From Caulobacter sp. BK020 (GTDB lineage: Bacteria > Pseudomonadota > Alphaproteobacteria > Caulobacterales > Caulobacteraceae): a stretch of DNA of 64,000 bases. Each line of letters starts with the position of its first letter. Position 1 is the stretch's first letter. Both the position numbers and the translations under genes were made by a program. The DNA lies in contig NZ_SLZL01000002.1 of NCBI RefSeq assembly GCF_004342605.1, forward strand, positions 186,001-250,000, read 5' to 3'. The notes below the pieces were generated by a model. It was not told the origin of the DNA, did not search any database, and was given only the letters and a program-made list of their open reading frames with translations. Shown here in pieces: positions 28,994-37,632 of this stretch.

Positions 28994-30544
28994 TTATACC
29001 GGCTGCAGGCCGTGCTCGACGATCTTGCGGATCAGGTCGCGATGGCGGGGCAGGGTGGCGCGCAGCCGTTCGGTCTGGACCGCGGTCTCGCGCAGGGCCC
29101 GCTCGGCCATGGCGCGCTCATCGACCAGGGCCTCCGGCTCGATCTCCGTGCGAAAGCCCATGCCGTAGAGGACGTACTGGTAGCTGGCCGCCGGAAAGAC
29201 CTCGTCGGCCCGGTCGAACTCGTCGTGCAGCCAAGGCGGCTGGTGACGCCACAGCTGGAGCAGGTCGGCCAGCCGGTCGGGAATGGTTTCCCGCGCGCGA
29301 TTGTCCCGCCAGAAGGCGGTGTCCGAGCGCTGGCTGAGCACGTAGTGCAGCTTCAGGAAGTCGATGATCCGGCCCCAGCGATAGTGCGTTGTGGCGTTGA
29401 AACGCGCGGCGACGATGTCCATCACTTCGCGGCAGGCGGGCATCTGTTCGGCGATCAGCTTGGCCGACAGCTCGATCAGCACGATGGCGGAGGCTTCCAG
29501 GGGCTCAAGGAAGCCAGCGGCAAGGCCCACCGCCACGCAGTTGCGTTTCCAGAACGTCTCGCGATGGCCCGAGCGGATCGCGATCTTCCGGGCCGAAAGG
29601 TCGCGGCCGGCCGGACCGATATAGGCCCGCAGCTCGCGCTCGGCGTCGTCGTCGGAAATGTGCCGGCTGGAATAGACGTGGCCCACGCCGCGCCGGGTGG
29701 GCAGGCCGATATCCCAGATCCATCCGGCTGACTGGGCCGTGGAAATCGTATGGCTGGCGATCGGGCTGGCTTCCGTCTCGTAGGGGACCTGGATCGCCAG
29801 CGCCGTGTCGCAGAACAGCACGTCGCCGCAGTCGCGGAACGGCACGCCGAGCGCCTCGCCCAGCAGAAGCGCGCGGAAGCCGGTGCAGTCGATGAACAGA
29901 TCGCCCTGGATCTCGCCCTGCTGCTGGGTCACCACGCCGCGAATGTCGCCGTCCTCGGTCATGGCGACGCTGCGGACGTCGGCCAGGACATGGCGCACGC
30001 CCAGCTTGTCGCAGCAGTGTCGCTGCAGGAACGGCGCGAACTTGCCGGCGTCCAGGTGGTAGGCGTAGTTGGCCGCGCCCTGGTAGGGCGGGGCGGTGAT
30101 GGTCTTGGGCGCCAGGCCGTCGTCGCAGAGCCGCCCCTGGGGCGTGACGGCGTCGCAGAAGCTTCGTCCGTTCCCGCCGACCAGCCAGTGGGGAACAAGG
30201 TTCACCTGAGAGAAGCCCTGGGGCAGCATCAGGGGGTGGTAGTAGGCGTCGTCAGCCGCGCCCGTGGTCCAGCGCGCGAACTTGGCCCCCTGCTTGAAGG
30301 CCGCGTCGCATTCACGGAAGAAATCGGTCTCCGACACCCCGATCTTGGCCAGGGTGGTGCGCAGGGTCGGCCAGGTGCCTTCCCCAACCCCGATGATCGG
30401 CGTGTTGGGCGACTCCACCAGGGTCACGGTGAAGCCCGTCGCCTGGCGGGCCTTGTGCTTGGCGGCGATCAGGCCGGCGGTCAGCCAGCCGGCGGTGCCG
30501 CCGCCGACGACGACGATGTTCTTGACGGGACGGACCATGTTCAA
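28994..30544 (-). CDS. Flavin-dependent (tryptophan) halogenase-like protein
   Basis: A 516-residue flavoprotein of the tryptophan halogenase superfamily. It has the FAD motif VVVGGGTAGW (11-20), GVGEGTWPTL, two lysines in AAFKQGAKFARW (Lys84 and Lys88; one should match the catalytic lysine of PrnA/RebH), a second flavin segment CTGFRALLL and GFLEPLEAS with the conserved glutamate. The halogenase fingerprint WxWxIP is altered to WIWDIGLP (275-282) followed by RRGVGHVYSS. This sub-type is often linked to TonB receptors in Caulobacterales and xanthomonads. Its substrate is unknown; it need not be tryptophan, and halogenation itself is unproven. A hairpin precedes it in the operon. Confidence 0.9.
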   Translation of the reverse strand: MNMVRPVKNIVVVGGGTAGWLTAGLIAAKHKARQATGFTVTLVESPNTPIIGVGEGTWPTLRTTLAKIGVSETDFFRECDAAFKQGAKFARWTTGAADDAYYHPLMLPQGFSQVNLVPHWLVGGNGRSFCDAVTPQGRLCDDGLAPKTITAPPYQGAANYAYHLDAGKFAPFLQRHCCDKLGVRHVLADVRSVAMTEDGDIRGVVTQQQGEIQGDLFIDCTGFRALLLGEALGVPFRDCGDVLFCDTALAIQVPYETEASPIASHTISTAQSAGWIWDIGLPTRRGVGHVYSSRHISDDDAERELRAYIGPAGRDLSARKIAIRSGHRETFWKRNCVAVGLAAGFLEPLEASAIVLIELSAKLIAEQMPACREVMDIVAARFNATTHYRWGRIIDFLKLHYVLSQRSDTAFWRDNRARETIPDRLADLLQLWRHQPPWLHDEFDRADEVFPAASYQYVLYGMGFRTEIEPEALVDERAMAERALRETAVQTERLRATLPRHRDLIRKIVEHGLQPV

Positions 30545-30550
30545 ACTTCG

Positions 30551-30592
30551 AAAAAGACGGCCGCGAAGATCGCCGTAGCGACCCTCGCGGCC
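30551..30592 (-). terminator. Intrinsic terminator/attenuator between TonB receptor and halogenase genes
   Basis: On the minus strand a nested hairpin (outer arms 30585-30592 with 30559-30566, GGCCGCGA and complement; inner TCGC/GCGA around TACG) is followed directly by GTCTTTTT. It lies 12 bases after the receptor stop codon and before the halogenase start. It should end part of the transcripts, giving high receptor and lower downstream expression. Confidence 0.72.
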
Positions 30593-30603
30593 TAGGGAGG
30601 GAC

Positions 30604-33555
30604 CTAGAAGCGGAACCGCGCCCCGGCCGTGTAGCGCCGGCCATAGGCGAACACGTCGAGCAGCTGGTTGTCGAACCGCCCGTGCGTGCTCTGCGTCTCG
30701 TTGGTCAAATTCAGAGCCTCGAAGAACAGATTGATCTGCTTGGTCAGCGCATAGCTGGTGCTGAAGTCGATCTGCAGGCTCGGGTTCTCGAACGTCGGCT
30801 CCGAACCGAAGGCGCCGGTGTTCTGGTTCTGGCCAAACTGGCGCAGATACTCCTTGCGGTAGTTGACCGCGAACCGCGCTTCGAAGCCGTTTTTGTCGTA
30901 GAAGGCCACGAGGTTGGCGGAGTCCGCCAGGCCGGTGATTGCAAAGCCGCTCTGGGAGATGTCGGTCCGGTCATAGGGCTTGTTGGTGTCGACCAGGGTG
31001 ACGTTGCCGTTGAAGCCGAAGCCGCTGTCGCCGAACACGTGCTGCCAGGCCAGTTCGACGCCGCGCACGGTCGCCTCGGGCCCGTTCACCTGCTGGGTGA
31101 CGCTGAACAGCGCCGGCTGGCCGGTGGAGGGATCGATCACGCCGTTGATCGTCTGGCGCTGTGTGCCCCCGACGATGAAGTTGCTGACGTCCTTGATGAA
31201 GAAGTTCACCGACGCATACGAGTTGGGCCGATAGTACCATTCCACCGCCGCATCGAAGTTGTCGGCCAGGTAGGGCTTGAGCGCCGGGCTGCCCCCGCTG
31301 CCCGTCAGGGCGCCGACCCGCTGGCCCGTCCCGACGCTTAGGACGGGCGTCAGCAGGTTGAGGCCCGGACGCGTCAGGGTCCGCGAGGCGTCCAGACGCA
31401 GGTGGATGCTCTCAGTCAGTTCCAGCTTCATGTCGACGCTGGGCAGCAGGTAGGAGTAGTTGCTCTTGGTCGATACGGCCTGGGCGTCGCTCAGTCTCAC
31501 CGTCAACAGGGTCGGGTCGCCCGCGTTTCGGGTGATTTCCACCGGCAACTGGCCAAAACCGTTGGCGGTGACGTGGGTGTTTTCCTCGCGTACGCCAGCG
31601 TTGAAGTGGAACGGCATGCCGGCCACGTCGACGTCGAAATTGGCCTTCATGAACAGCGACCAGGTCTTTTCGGTGATGTCGCGGATGCTGCCGTTGTCCA
31701 GCGCCAGGTCGAACGCGCCGGTGAACTGGGTTCCGACCGTCCCGCCGCCATAGTTGAAGCCGGGGATGTTCTTGGTCTGCGGATTGCCCAGGCTGGTCAG
31801 GTACTGCTGGTAGGCGTGGGCGTCGAACTTCAGCAGGTACGGCGGCAGGGCGCCGTCGAAGCCGGGGATGAAGTTTTTGGTGCTGACGCGGCCGGTGAAC
31901 AGGCTGGCCGGAATCATGACCCCGCCGTTGGCGCCCGAGGCGGGGCCATAGCCGGGATAGGCCTGCCAGTAGTTGTTGACGAAGGTGTTGCTCTGCTGGA
32001 TCTGGTAGTGGTCTTCCATGTAGCTGCCGCCGGCCTTGATGCGGAAGCCTTCTTGCTCCCACGCGCCCGCGAACCGCAGTTGCTTGACGACGTCGGTGTT
32101 CTCCTGGGCCTGGCGCACGGTGACGTGAGAGCCGATCACCGAGGTGTCGGCCCAGCGCGAGGCGTCGCCGTTGGGGCCGTAGCTGTGCAGCACCGGCAGG
32201 GTGTCCTTGCTGTCGCCGACGATGCTGATGCCCAGGGACGGGCCGATGCCGAAGCCATAGCCCACGTCGGCGTTGTCGCTGCTGACGCCGCCGTCGGGGT
32301 TGAGCCAGCTCTTGGCGTAGCTGGCGTCGGCCTCGAACTTCAGGTTCTCCGACACGTCCCATTTGAGGTTCAGGCCGGTTTGGTTGGTCTGCAGGATGTT
32401 GTGATCGGTCCCGGCCGTAAAGTCGGTCTGAGATCCGGCCTGAGTGAAATCGACCGTGGTTCCATTCTGGTCCAGCTTGACGTTTCGCAAGTTGTCCTGG
32501 TTGAACCAGATCCCGTAGCCGAAGTTGTCGGCGCGGACGTTCTGGCGCGAATAGTTGTCGTCCAGGGTGACCGTCACGCCCTCGGAGGGGTGCCATTGCA
32601 AGGCGATGCGTCCGTCGACCCGCTCATCCTTGGTGTAGATCTGGGTGGCGCCCGCCTGCTGCTCGAACCAGCCCAGGACGGTCTTGTTGGCCGTCAGCTC
32701 GGCGTCCGTACAGGAAGCCTTCAGCTGGCAGGGCCGGTAGTATCCGCCCGGCCAACCGCTGACGAAGACGCGGTTGGTCTGGGTGTCGTGGCGCGTGTAT
32801 ATCGCGTCGACCAGCACCCCGAACTTGTCGTCGGCGAAAGTATCGCTGAACAGCGCGCCGATGGTGGGGACCACCTTGCCGGCGTCGTCCTGCAGCGAGC
32901 CTGAGGCCGTGAACGCCATGCGGCGGCCGGGATGGTCGAACGGCTTGGGGAAGGCGACGTTGACCGTCGCGCCGATCGAGCTGCTGGACAGCGAAACATC
33001 GGGGGTCTTGAGCACGGACAGCCCGCCGACGAAGTCGGCGCCGACGGTGCTGAAGTCCACCGAGCGTCCGCCCGTCGCCGTCGAAATCCGGCGCCCGTCA
33101 TAGAGGGTTTCGTTGAAGTCGCCGCTGAAGCCGCGAACGGTGATGCCTTGCGGTTCGCCACGGGCCCCGGCGCGCTGGATCGAAACGCCCGGCAGGCGTT
33201 GCAGCGACGCGGCCACGTTGGAATCGGGGAACTTGCCGATGTCCTCGGCCGAAATGGCGTCGACGACGCCCTCCGCGTTGCGCTTGATGTCGAGGTTGCG
33301 TTGCAGCGAGCCGCGCAGACCCGTGACGACGACTTCCTCGACGACGCTCGCGTCGTTCGACTGGGCCGGCGCGGCCTGCTCGGCGGCTGGCGCGGCGACC
33401 GCCGCGGCCGTTACGATGGCGGCTTCACTCCCCTGCTCGGCGGCGTTGGCGGCGCCGCCCAGCATCAGGGCCAGCAAGCTCGAGGCGCTGACCAGGGCGA
33501 CCCTGGAGTCGCGCCGGCGGCCGCTTCTATTACTCCAATAATATATCCTGGACAT
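30604..33555 (-). CDS. TonB-dependent receptor (Caulobacter/Xanthomonas glycan type)
   Basis: A 983-residue outer-membrane active transporter. After a signal peptide (LLALMLGGAANA) and an Ala-rich linker comes a TonB box-like EEVVVTGLRGSL, the plug domain (SNVAASLQRLPGVSIQR, RGFSGDFNETLYDGRR, SIGATVNV) and the beta-barrel ending in GARFRF with the terminal aromatic residue. Length and plug sequence fit the large receptor subfamily that imports plant oligosaccharides in Caulobacter and Xanthomonas. It is first in an operon with halogenase, GH3 and esterase genes. The ligand is inferred to be an oligosaccharide. Confidence 0.95.
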   Translation of the reverse strand: MSRIYYWSNRSGRRRDSRVALVSASSLLALMLGGAANAAEQGSEAAIVTAAAVAAPAAEQAAPAQSNDASVVEEVVVTGLRGSLQRNLDIKRNAEGVVDAISAEDIGKFPDSNVAASLQRLPGVSIQRAGARGEPQGITVRGFSGDFNETLYDGRRISTATGGRSVDFSTVGADFVGGLSVLKTPDVSLSSSSIGATVNVAFPKPFDHPGRRMAFTASGSLQDDAGKVVPTIGALFSDTFADDKFGVLVDAIYTRHDTQTNRVFVSGWPGGYYRPCQLKASCTDAELTANKTVLGWFEQQAGATQIYTKDERVDGRIALQWHPSEGVTVTLDDNYSRQNVRADNFGYGIWFNQDNLRNVKLDQNGTTVDFTQAGSQTDFTAGTDHNILQTNQTGLNLKWDVSENLKFEADASYAKSWLNPDGGVSSDNADVGYGFGIGPSLGISIVGDSKDTLPVLHSYGPNGDASRWADTSVIGSHVTVRQAQENTDVVKQLRFAGAWEQEGFRIKAGGSYMEDHYQIQQSNTFVNNYWQAYPGYGPASGANGGVMIPASLFTGRVSTKNFIPGFDGALPPYLLKFDAHAYQQYLTSLGNPQTKNIPGFNYGGGTVGTQFTGAFDLALDNGSIRDITEKTWSLFMKANFDVDVAGMPFHFNAGVREENTHVTANGFGQLPVEITRNAGDPTLLTVRLSDAQAVSTKSNYSYLLPSVDMKLELTESIHLRLDASRTLTRPGLNLLTPVLSVGTGQRVGALTGSGGSPALKPYLADNFDAAVEWYYRPNSYASVNFFIKDVSNFIVGGTQRQTINGVIDPSTGQPALFSVTQQVNGPEATVRGVELAWQHVFGDSGFGFNGNVTLVDTNKPYDRTDISQSGFAITGLADSANLVAFYDKNGFEARFAVNYRKEYLRQFGQNQNTGAFGSEPTFENPSLQIDFSTSYALTKQINLFFEALNLTNETQSTHGRFDNQLLDVFAYGRRYTAGARFRF

Positions 33556-33642
33556 TTTGTTTCCCCCTCCGGGTTTTGCGGGTTTGCCAATCGTCCGGCA
33601 CGAGCGGCCGGTTTCACACGCGATCGCCGTAACGTCGCGAAT

Positions 33643-33690
33643 TTAAAGGACAAAGAGGGATGCGTTCTCGCCGAGGCGATCTAGGCCCAT
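33643..33690 (-). CDS. Possible 15-residue leader peptide upstream of the TonB receptor
   Basis: ATG 33690 is preceded by an excellent ribosome binding site (AGGGAGGAACGT) and opens a 16-codon frame MGLDRLGENASLFVL ending in TAA, 87 bases before the receptor start. It starts within the untranslated region after an A/T-rich promoter-like stretch. It could be a regulatory upstream ORF. There is no independent evidence of translation. Confidence 0.3.
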   Translation of the reverse strand: MGLDRLGENASLFVL

Positions 33691-33740
33691 ACGTTCCTCC
33701 CTGCGCATTTTTATTTTTATAGACTGACGCTAGCCCCAAA

Positions 33741-33754
33741 AGGTACCGGTATCA
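33741..33754. promoter_or_regulatory. LacI-type operator-like palindrome between TonB receptor and SapC genes
   Basis: AGGTACCGGTATCA has a TACCGGTA core and an imperfect 14-base dyad, similar in form to the TGGTAnCGnTAnCA sites bound by the xylose repressor family in Caulobacter. It lies in the divergent promoter region that also has an A/T-rich stretch (33706-33722). Confidence 0.4.
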
Positions 33755-33871
33755 ATATCTATTTGTCGGTGTAAAAATGCGCCGATTGGACGGCCGTTCG
33801 GAACGCCGCTATCGATCGGAACAGAAAAGCGGGCGGCGTGATCCGCCAGCGCCGCGGGGAGGGAAGCTGCT

Positions 33872-34555
33872 ATGATGAATCTGGAAATGTTGAATCCTGG
33901 GCGGCACGCGGATCTGCGCCTGGGCGACCTTCCGTCCGGCGGTCCGCACTTCGTCCAGATTGTAGCGAGCGAGTTCGTCGCGGCCGCGGCGGTCTGTCCG
34001 ATCTTCCTGACCAAGAACGCCGAGACGGGAAAATTCTATGCGGGGGCGATGTTCGGATTCGAACCCGGCGAAAACCTTCTGGACGGCGAGGACGGCGGTC
34101 GGCCGTTGTTCAGGCCGCTGGACCTGGAACGTCTGGGCTTTTTCATCGCGACAGACGGCGCGATCGCCATCGATCCGGCCCACGCGCGGTTCGCCGTCCC
34201 CCAGGGCGCGTCGCTCTTCGAGGCCGATGGTCAGGCCAGCCCCGCCCTGCGGCGGATCCAGCACGCCCTGGCGCAGCTCAATGCCGGGGTTCCCGAGACC
34301 GACGCCTTCCTTCAGGCCCTGATCGACGAACGATTGGTGGAGCCGGTCGATGTGGACCTGTCCTTCGACGACGGCCGCACCCTGAGCCTGACCGGCCTCT
34401 ACACCGTCAGCCTCGACACGCTGGGCGAGCTGGACGATGCGGCCGTCCTGGGCCTCTTCCGGCGGGGATATCTGCAGCTGATCTACGCCATGAGCGTTTC
34501 GCTCAAGCAGGTGTCCCGCCTGGCGAAGCTTCGAAACGACAAGATCACCGGATGA
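33872..34555 (+). CDS. SapC family protein
   Basis: A 227-residue cytoplasmic protein matching the SapC family (named after an S-layer-associated gene in Campylobacter; molecular function unknown). The features are VQIVASEFVAAAAVCPIFLTKNAETGKFYAGAMFGFEPGENL near the start, the FFIATDGAIAID segment and the C-terminal FRRGYLQLIYAMSVSLKQVSRL. GGGGAGGG precedes ATG 33872. Its stop overlaps the next gene by four bases (ATGA), so SapC and the cupin-like protein are made together. The set SapC, cupin-like and halogenase-like genes beside TonB receptors recurs in Caulobacterales. Confidence 0.88.
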   Translation: MMNLEMLNPGRHADLRLGDLPSGGPHFVQIVASEFVAAAAVCPIFLTKNAETGKFYAGAMFGFEPGENLLDGEDGGRPLFRPLDLERLGFFIATDGAIAIDPAHARFAVPQGASLFEADGQASPALRRIQHALAQLNAGVPETDAFLQALIDERLVEPVDVDLSFDDGRTLSLTGLYTVSLDTLGELDDAAVLGLFRRGYLQLIYAMSVSLKQVSRLAKLRNDKITG

Positions 34556-35586
34556 ACGGCCAGGCCCCGCCGGACCTGCGCAGCGTCGACCCGACCGCGA
34601 TCAAGGGCGCCGGCGCAGCCGGATTCGCCCAGGCGGTGGCGGCCGATTGCCGGCCGGTCCTGTTGCCGGGCCTCTGCCGCGATTGGCCGGCGGTCGAGGC
34701 CGGCGGGCGGGGCTGGGCGGCGCTGTCGACCTATCTCGCTCAGTTCGACTTGGGGCGCGGCGGGCAGGCGTTCATCGGAGCGCCGGCGATCGCCGGCCGC
34801 TACGACTACGGCGACGGTCCGGACGGTTTCAACTTCGAGCGGGTGTCGCTGACCCTGGCGCAGTCGCTGGCGCGCATCGGAGAGGCCGCCGCCGACGCCA
34901 GCCTGGCGAGCGTCTATATGGGCTCGCTTTCCGTGGACGACTACGCGCCGGGATTCGCCGCCGACAATCGGCTCGACATCCTGCCGCCCCTGGCCAAGCC
35001 GCGCTTGTGGCTGGGCAACGCCAGCCGTGTCGCCTGCCACTATGACAGCTTCGACAACCTGGCCTGCGTCATCGCCGGCCGCCGGCGGTTCACGCTCTAT
35101 CCGCCCGACGCCATCGGCGATCTTTATGTCGGACCGATTGACCACACCCTGGCCGGCCAGCCGATCAGCCTGGCCGCCGGCGCCGCGTCGGAAGACGAGC
35201 GCTACCCGCGGTTCGCCGCCGCCGCGGCCCGCGCGATCGTCGTCGAGCTGGGGCCGGGCGACGCCCTCTATCTTCCCAAGCTCTGGTGGCATCAGGTCGA
35301 GGCCCTGGAGCCGGCGAACCTGCTCGTCAACTACTGGTGGGACGGCTTCGCCGCCGGGCCCGACGCGCCCTATGTCGCCATGATGCTGGCGATGATCGCG
35401 ATCGCCGAGCGGCCGGCGGCCGAGCGGCGCGCCTGGCGGGCGTTCTTCGACCACTATGTCTTTCGCGAGCAGGGCCACCCGCTGGCGCACCTGCCGGCCG
35501 AGCGCCATGGCCTGCTGGGCCCGTTGGCCGCGGGAAACTACGGTCGCATCCGTGCGCTGGTCATGAAGATGCTGCGCGGGGGCTGA
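34552..35586 (+). CDS. JmjC/cupin-like Fe(II)-dependent oxygenase family protein
   Basis: A 344-residue cupin-like domain protein related to FIH/JmjC hydroxylases. The start RPVLLPGLCRDWPAVE is typical of the family. The iron-binding facial triad is visible as His163 and Asp165 (CHYDSFDN) and His247 (LPKLWWHQVE), followed by LLVNYWW. 2-Oxoglutarate binding is expected from family knowledge. ATG 34552 overlaps the SapC stop. The likely action is hydroxylation of a protein or small molecule; the target is unknown. Confidence 0.85.
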   Translation: MNGQAPPDLRSVDPTAIKGAGAAGFAQAVAADCRPVLLPGLCRDWPAVEAGGRGWAALSTYLAQFDLGRGGQAFIGAPAIAGRYDYGDGPDGFNFERVSLTLAQSLARIGEAAADASLASVYMGSLSVDDYAPGFAADNRLDILPPLAKPRLWLGNASRVACHYDSFDNLACVIAGRRRFTLYPPDAIGDLYVGPIDHTLAGQPISLAAGAASEDERYPRFAAAAARAIVVELGPGDALYLPKLWWHQVEALEPANLLVNYWWDGFAAGPDAPYVAMMLAMIAIAERPAAERRAWRAFFDHYVFREQGHPLAHLPAERHGLLGPLAAGNYGRIRALVMKMLRGG

Positions 35587-35604
35587 TAGGGGCGAGGCCT
35601 GGCT

Positions 35605-36351
35605 CTACCGGTCGCCTCCGGCGGCCGATCGTCGGTCCGGCGCCCTATCGCGCGGTTCCTGGTCGTCGAGCTCCGACACCGCGGCGAGATAGCCGCCAAA
35701 CAGCGCGTCGACCGCCTGGCGGGCGGCCGGCGGCGAGCGGCGCGCGAAGGCGTCGACGACCTGGTTCTGCAATCCATGGACCCGGCGGCCGGCATGGGCG
35801 AGGGCGGCGTCCAGAGGAACGTGCAGGGCCGGTCGCGTTGCGGCCAGGTCCCAGAGGTTCTGGATCGAAGCCGCAATGATAATGTTGCCGGTCGCCCGGG
35901 CGAGGGCGACATGCAGGCGCCGGCAGGCCTTGGTGGTCATTGGCCCCGCTGCGCCCAGGATCGCCGGGATGGGCGAGGGGCCGTCCCCATCCAGGCTGGC
36001 GGCCAGGCCGACGGCTTCGATCTCGAAGGCGCGGCAGGCTTCCAGCAACGCCACGAGATCCACCGAGACGTCGCGCCCGAGGCTGGTTCTGGGGGCGCGA
36101 CCGACCACCCGACAGCCCACGCCATGGTGCGATTCCGTCAGGCCCAGGCATTCCAGGATGATCAAGGCTTCGCGCAAGGCCGTCCGGCTGACCGGGAATT
36201 CGCGGAGCAGCTCTCGATCGGTCGGCAGCCAGTCGCCCGGGCGAAGCGCGCCGGACCGGATGCGGCCCATCAGTTCATAGGCCAGCCTATGGGGCGCGCG
36301 CCTTCCCAGGGGCGTGGCTTCGGCGGTCCGCAGAGAAGCGAATGGCGACAT
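35605..36351 (-). CDS. GntR-family transcriptional regulator (FadR-like)
   Basis: A 248-residue repressor-type protein with an N-terminal winged helix (LAYELMGRIRSGALRPGDWLPTDRELLREFPVSRTALREALIILECLGL) and a helical effector domain with weak FCD features. ATG 36351 is preferred to TTG 36375 since GGGG lies upstream. The gene is convergent with the cupin-like gene, 18 bases apart, and may control the neighbouring glycan locus. Effector unknown. Confidence 0.88.
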   Translation of the reverse strand: MSPFASLRTAEATPLGRRAPHRLAYELMGRIRSGALRPGDWLPTDRELLREFPVSRTALREALIILECLGLTESHHGVGCRVVGRAPRTSLGRDVSVDLVALLEACRAFEIEAVGLAASLDGDGPSPIPAILGAAGPMTTKACRRLHVALARATGNIIIAASIQNLWDLAATRPALHVPLDAALAHAGRRVHGLQNQVVDAFARRSPPAARQAVDALFGGYLAAVSELDDQEPRDRAPDRRSAAGGDR

Positions 36352-36469
36352 CGCGACCCCGCGTTGATCGGGCAAAAATATAGAACTCCGTCAAAAACGC
36401 GTCGAGCGATTTCTCATTAGAGATAATAATCTTACATATAAAAATCAGATCTTGGCGCCGTCTCCGCGT

Positions 36470-37207
36470 CTACATGGCCAGGCGCGTGTCATCGAGCGCG
36501 AGATCAATGAGAGTCCGCATCGCCGCGCCGGCGGCGTCCGGGTCGCCCGCGATGATCGCGTCACAGACCCTGACGTGATCGGGCACCGGATCGCGGGGCA
36601 GGGTGCGCGAGCGCTGCTTGAACTCGGTCGTCCAGCTCACCGCGGCGCTGATGCTGGCGCTCAGGGCGATCATCGCATCGTTGTGCGTGGCGCGCAGAAG
36701 GGCGTCGTGGAAGGCGCGATCGGCCATCCGGCCGGCCTCGGTCGCCAGGGTATGACGCCGCATCCCGGTCAGGGCGGCCTTCATCGCCCTGATGTCGTCC
36801 TTGTCGCGACGCTCGGCCGCGAAGCGCGCGGCGGCCGGTTCGACGACGGCGCGCAGCTCGAAAAGATCGCGCACGAACTCGAGATCCGGCTCGGCGGCGA
36901 ACGCCCAGGCCAGGACGGTGGGGTCCAGGATGTTCCAGCAGCTGCGCGGCAGGACGCGCGTGCCCGCCTTGGGGCGACTTTCCACCAGGCCTTTGGCGGT
37001 CAGGACCTGGACCGCCTCCCGATAGGCGCCGCGCGAGACGTCGAGCGCTTCGGCGTTGGCGATTTCGCCGGTCAGCTTCTCGCCCGGCGCGATCCGGCCC
37101 GAGACGATCGCTGTGCCGAGATAGTGGGCGATGGCGCCACGCAGGCGCCGGCCAGACCCTCTCGCCGGTCGCTTGGCCGACTTGTCGTCCGACTGGTCCA
37201 ACGACAT
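36470..37207 (-). CDS. GntR-family regulator with FCD domain
   Basis: A 245-residue FadR-subfamily regulator. The winged helix covers LRGAIAHYLGTAIVSGRIAPGEKLTGEIANAEALDVSRGAYREAVQVL, and the FCD effector domain (from about residue 95) has the metal-ligand pattern of Asp and His residues (FHDALLRATHND; DHVRVCDAIIAGD). Members of this type often respond to sugar acids such as galactonate or gluconate. It is the upstream gene of a tandem GntR pair with a 118-base A/T-rich promoter gap between them. Confidence 0.9.
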   Translation of the reverse strand: MSLDQSDDKSAKRPARGSGRRLRGAIAHYLGTAIVSGRIAPGEKLTGEIANAEALDVSRGAYREAVQVLTAKGLVESRPKAGTRVLPRSCWNILDPTVLAWAFAAEPDLEFVRDLFELRAVVEPAAARFAAERRDKDDIRAMKAALTGMRRHTLATEAGRMADRAFHDALLRATHNDAMIALSASISAAVSWTTEFKQRSRTLPRDPVPDHVRVCDAIIAGDPDAAGAAMRTLIDLALDDTRLAM

Positions 37208-37632
37208 GGGCGTGAGGCTCCTGGAGTGCGTAGCGACCTATAAGCGCGACCCTGTGAAGCTTGGCAAGTTGTCAGGCAATTTGGAGGCGTGGAACACGCG
37301 CCTTTCAGCATCTTCTCGTTTAATATCAGCAGATTGCTCGCTTCCCTTGTTGCGAAGCAGCAGTACTAGTCTGGGTAGCGGCCAAAGGTCAGACCTCAGG
37401 CGATCCCTGGCGGCCAAGACCCGCTTCTGGGTCCGAGTGACGTCAGGCGCCCGGGCCGAAGCCTTGGCCTCCTCCTTCGAACGAGGCGCGCCTGAGGATC
37501 GCGCCAGCGACGATCGCGGCGCCTTCGGTTGGTCGCTGTCGTTGGCGATGGCGATGGCGTTTGACCGGCGGCACAGGCGCCGGCAGCGGGCCGACGGCCC
37601 ACCGACCTTCCAATTGCAGGCTGCGCTGGCGG
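37208..37632. other. Intergenic region between GntR and LacI regulator genes
   Basis: About 425 bases with no gene I can support. The part at 37230-37400 is less GC-rich and should contain the GntR promoter; TTGTCAGGCAA at 37268-37278 is a weak dyad that might be an operator. Open frames here have no recognisable sequence. Confidence 0.4.

Noticed and set aside
26199..29168. Very long open frame (about 989 codons) on the plus strand opposite the GH3 gene
   Set aside because: Its translation is Arg/Gly/Ala-rich without any recognisable domain and is the mirror of a well-conserved GH3 gene; long antisense frames are usual in such GC-rich DNA.
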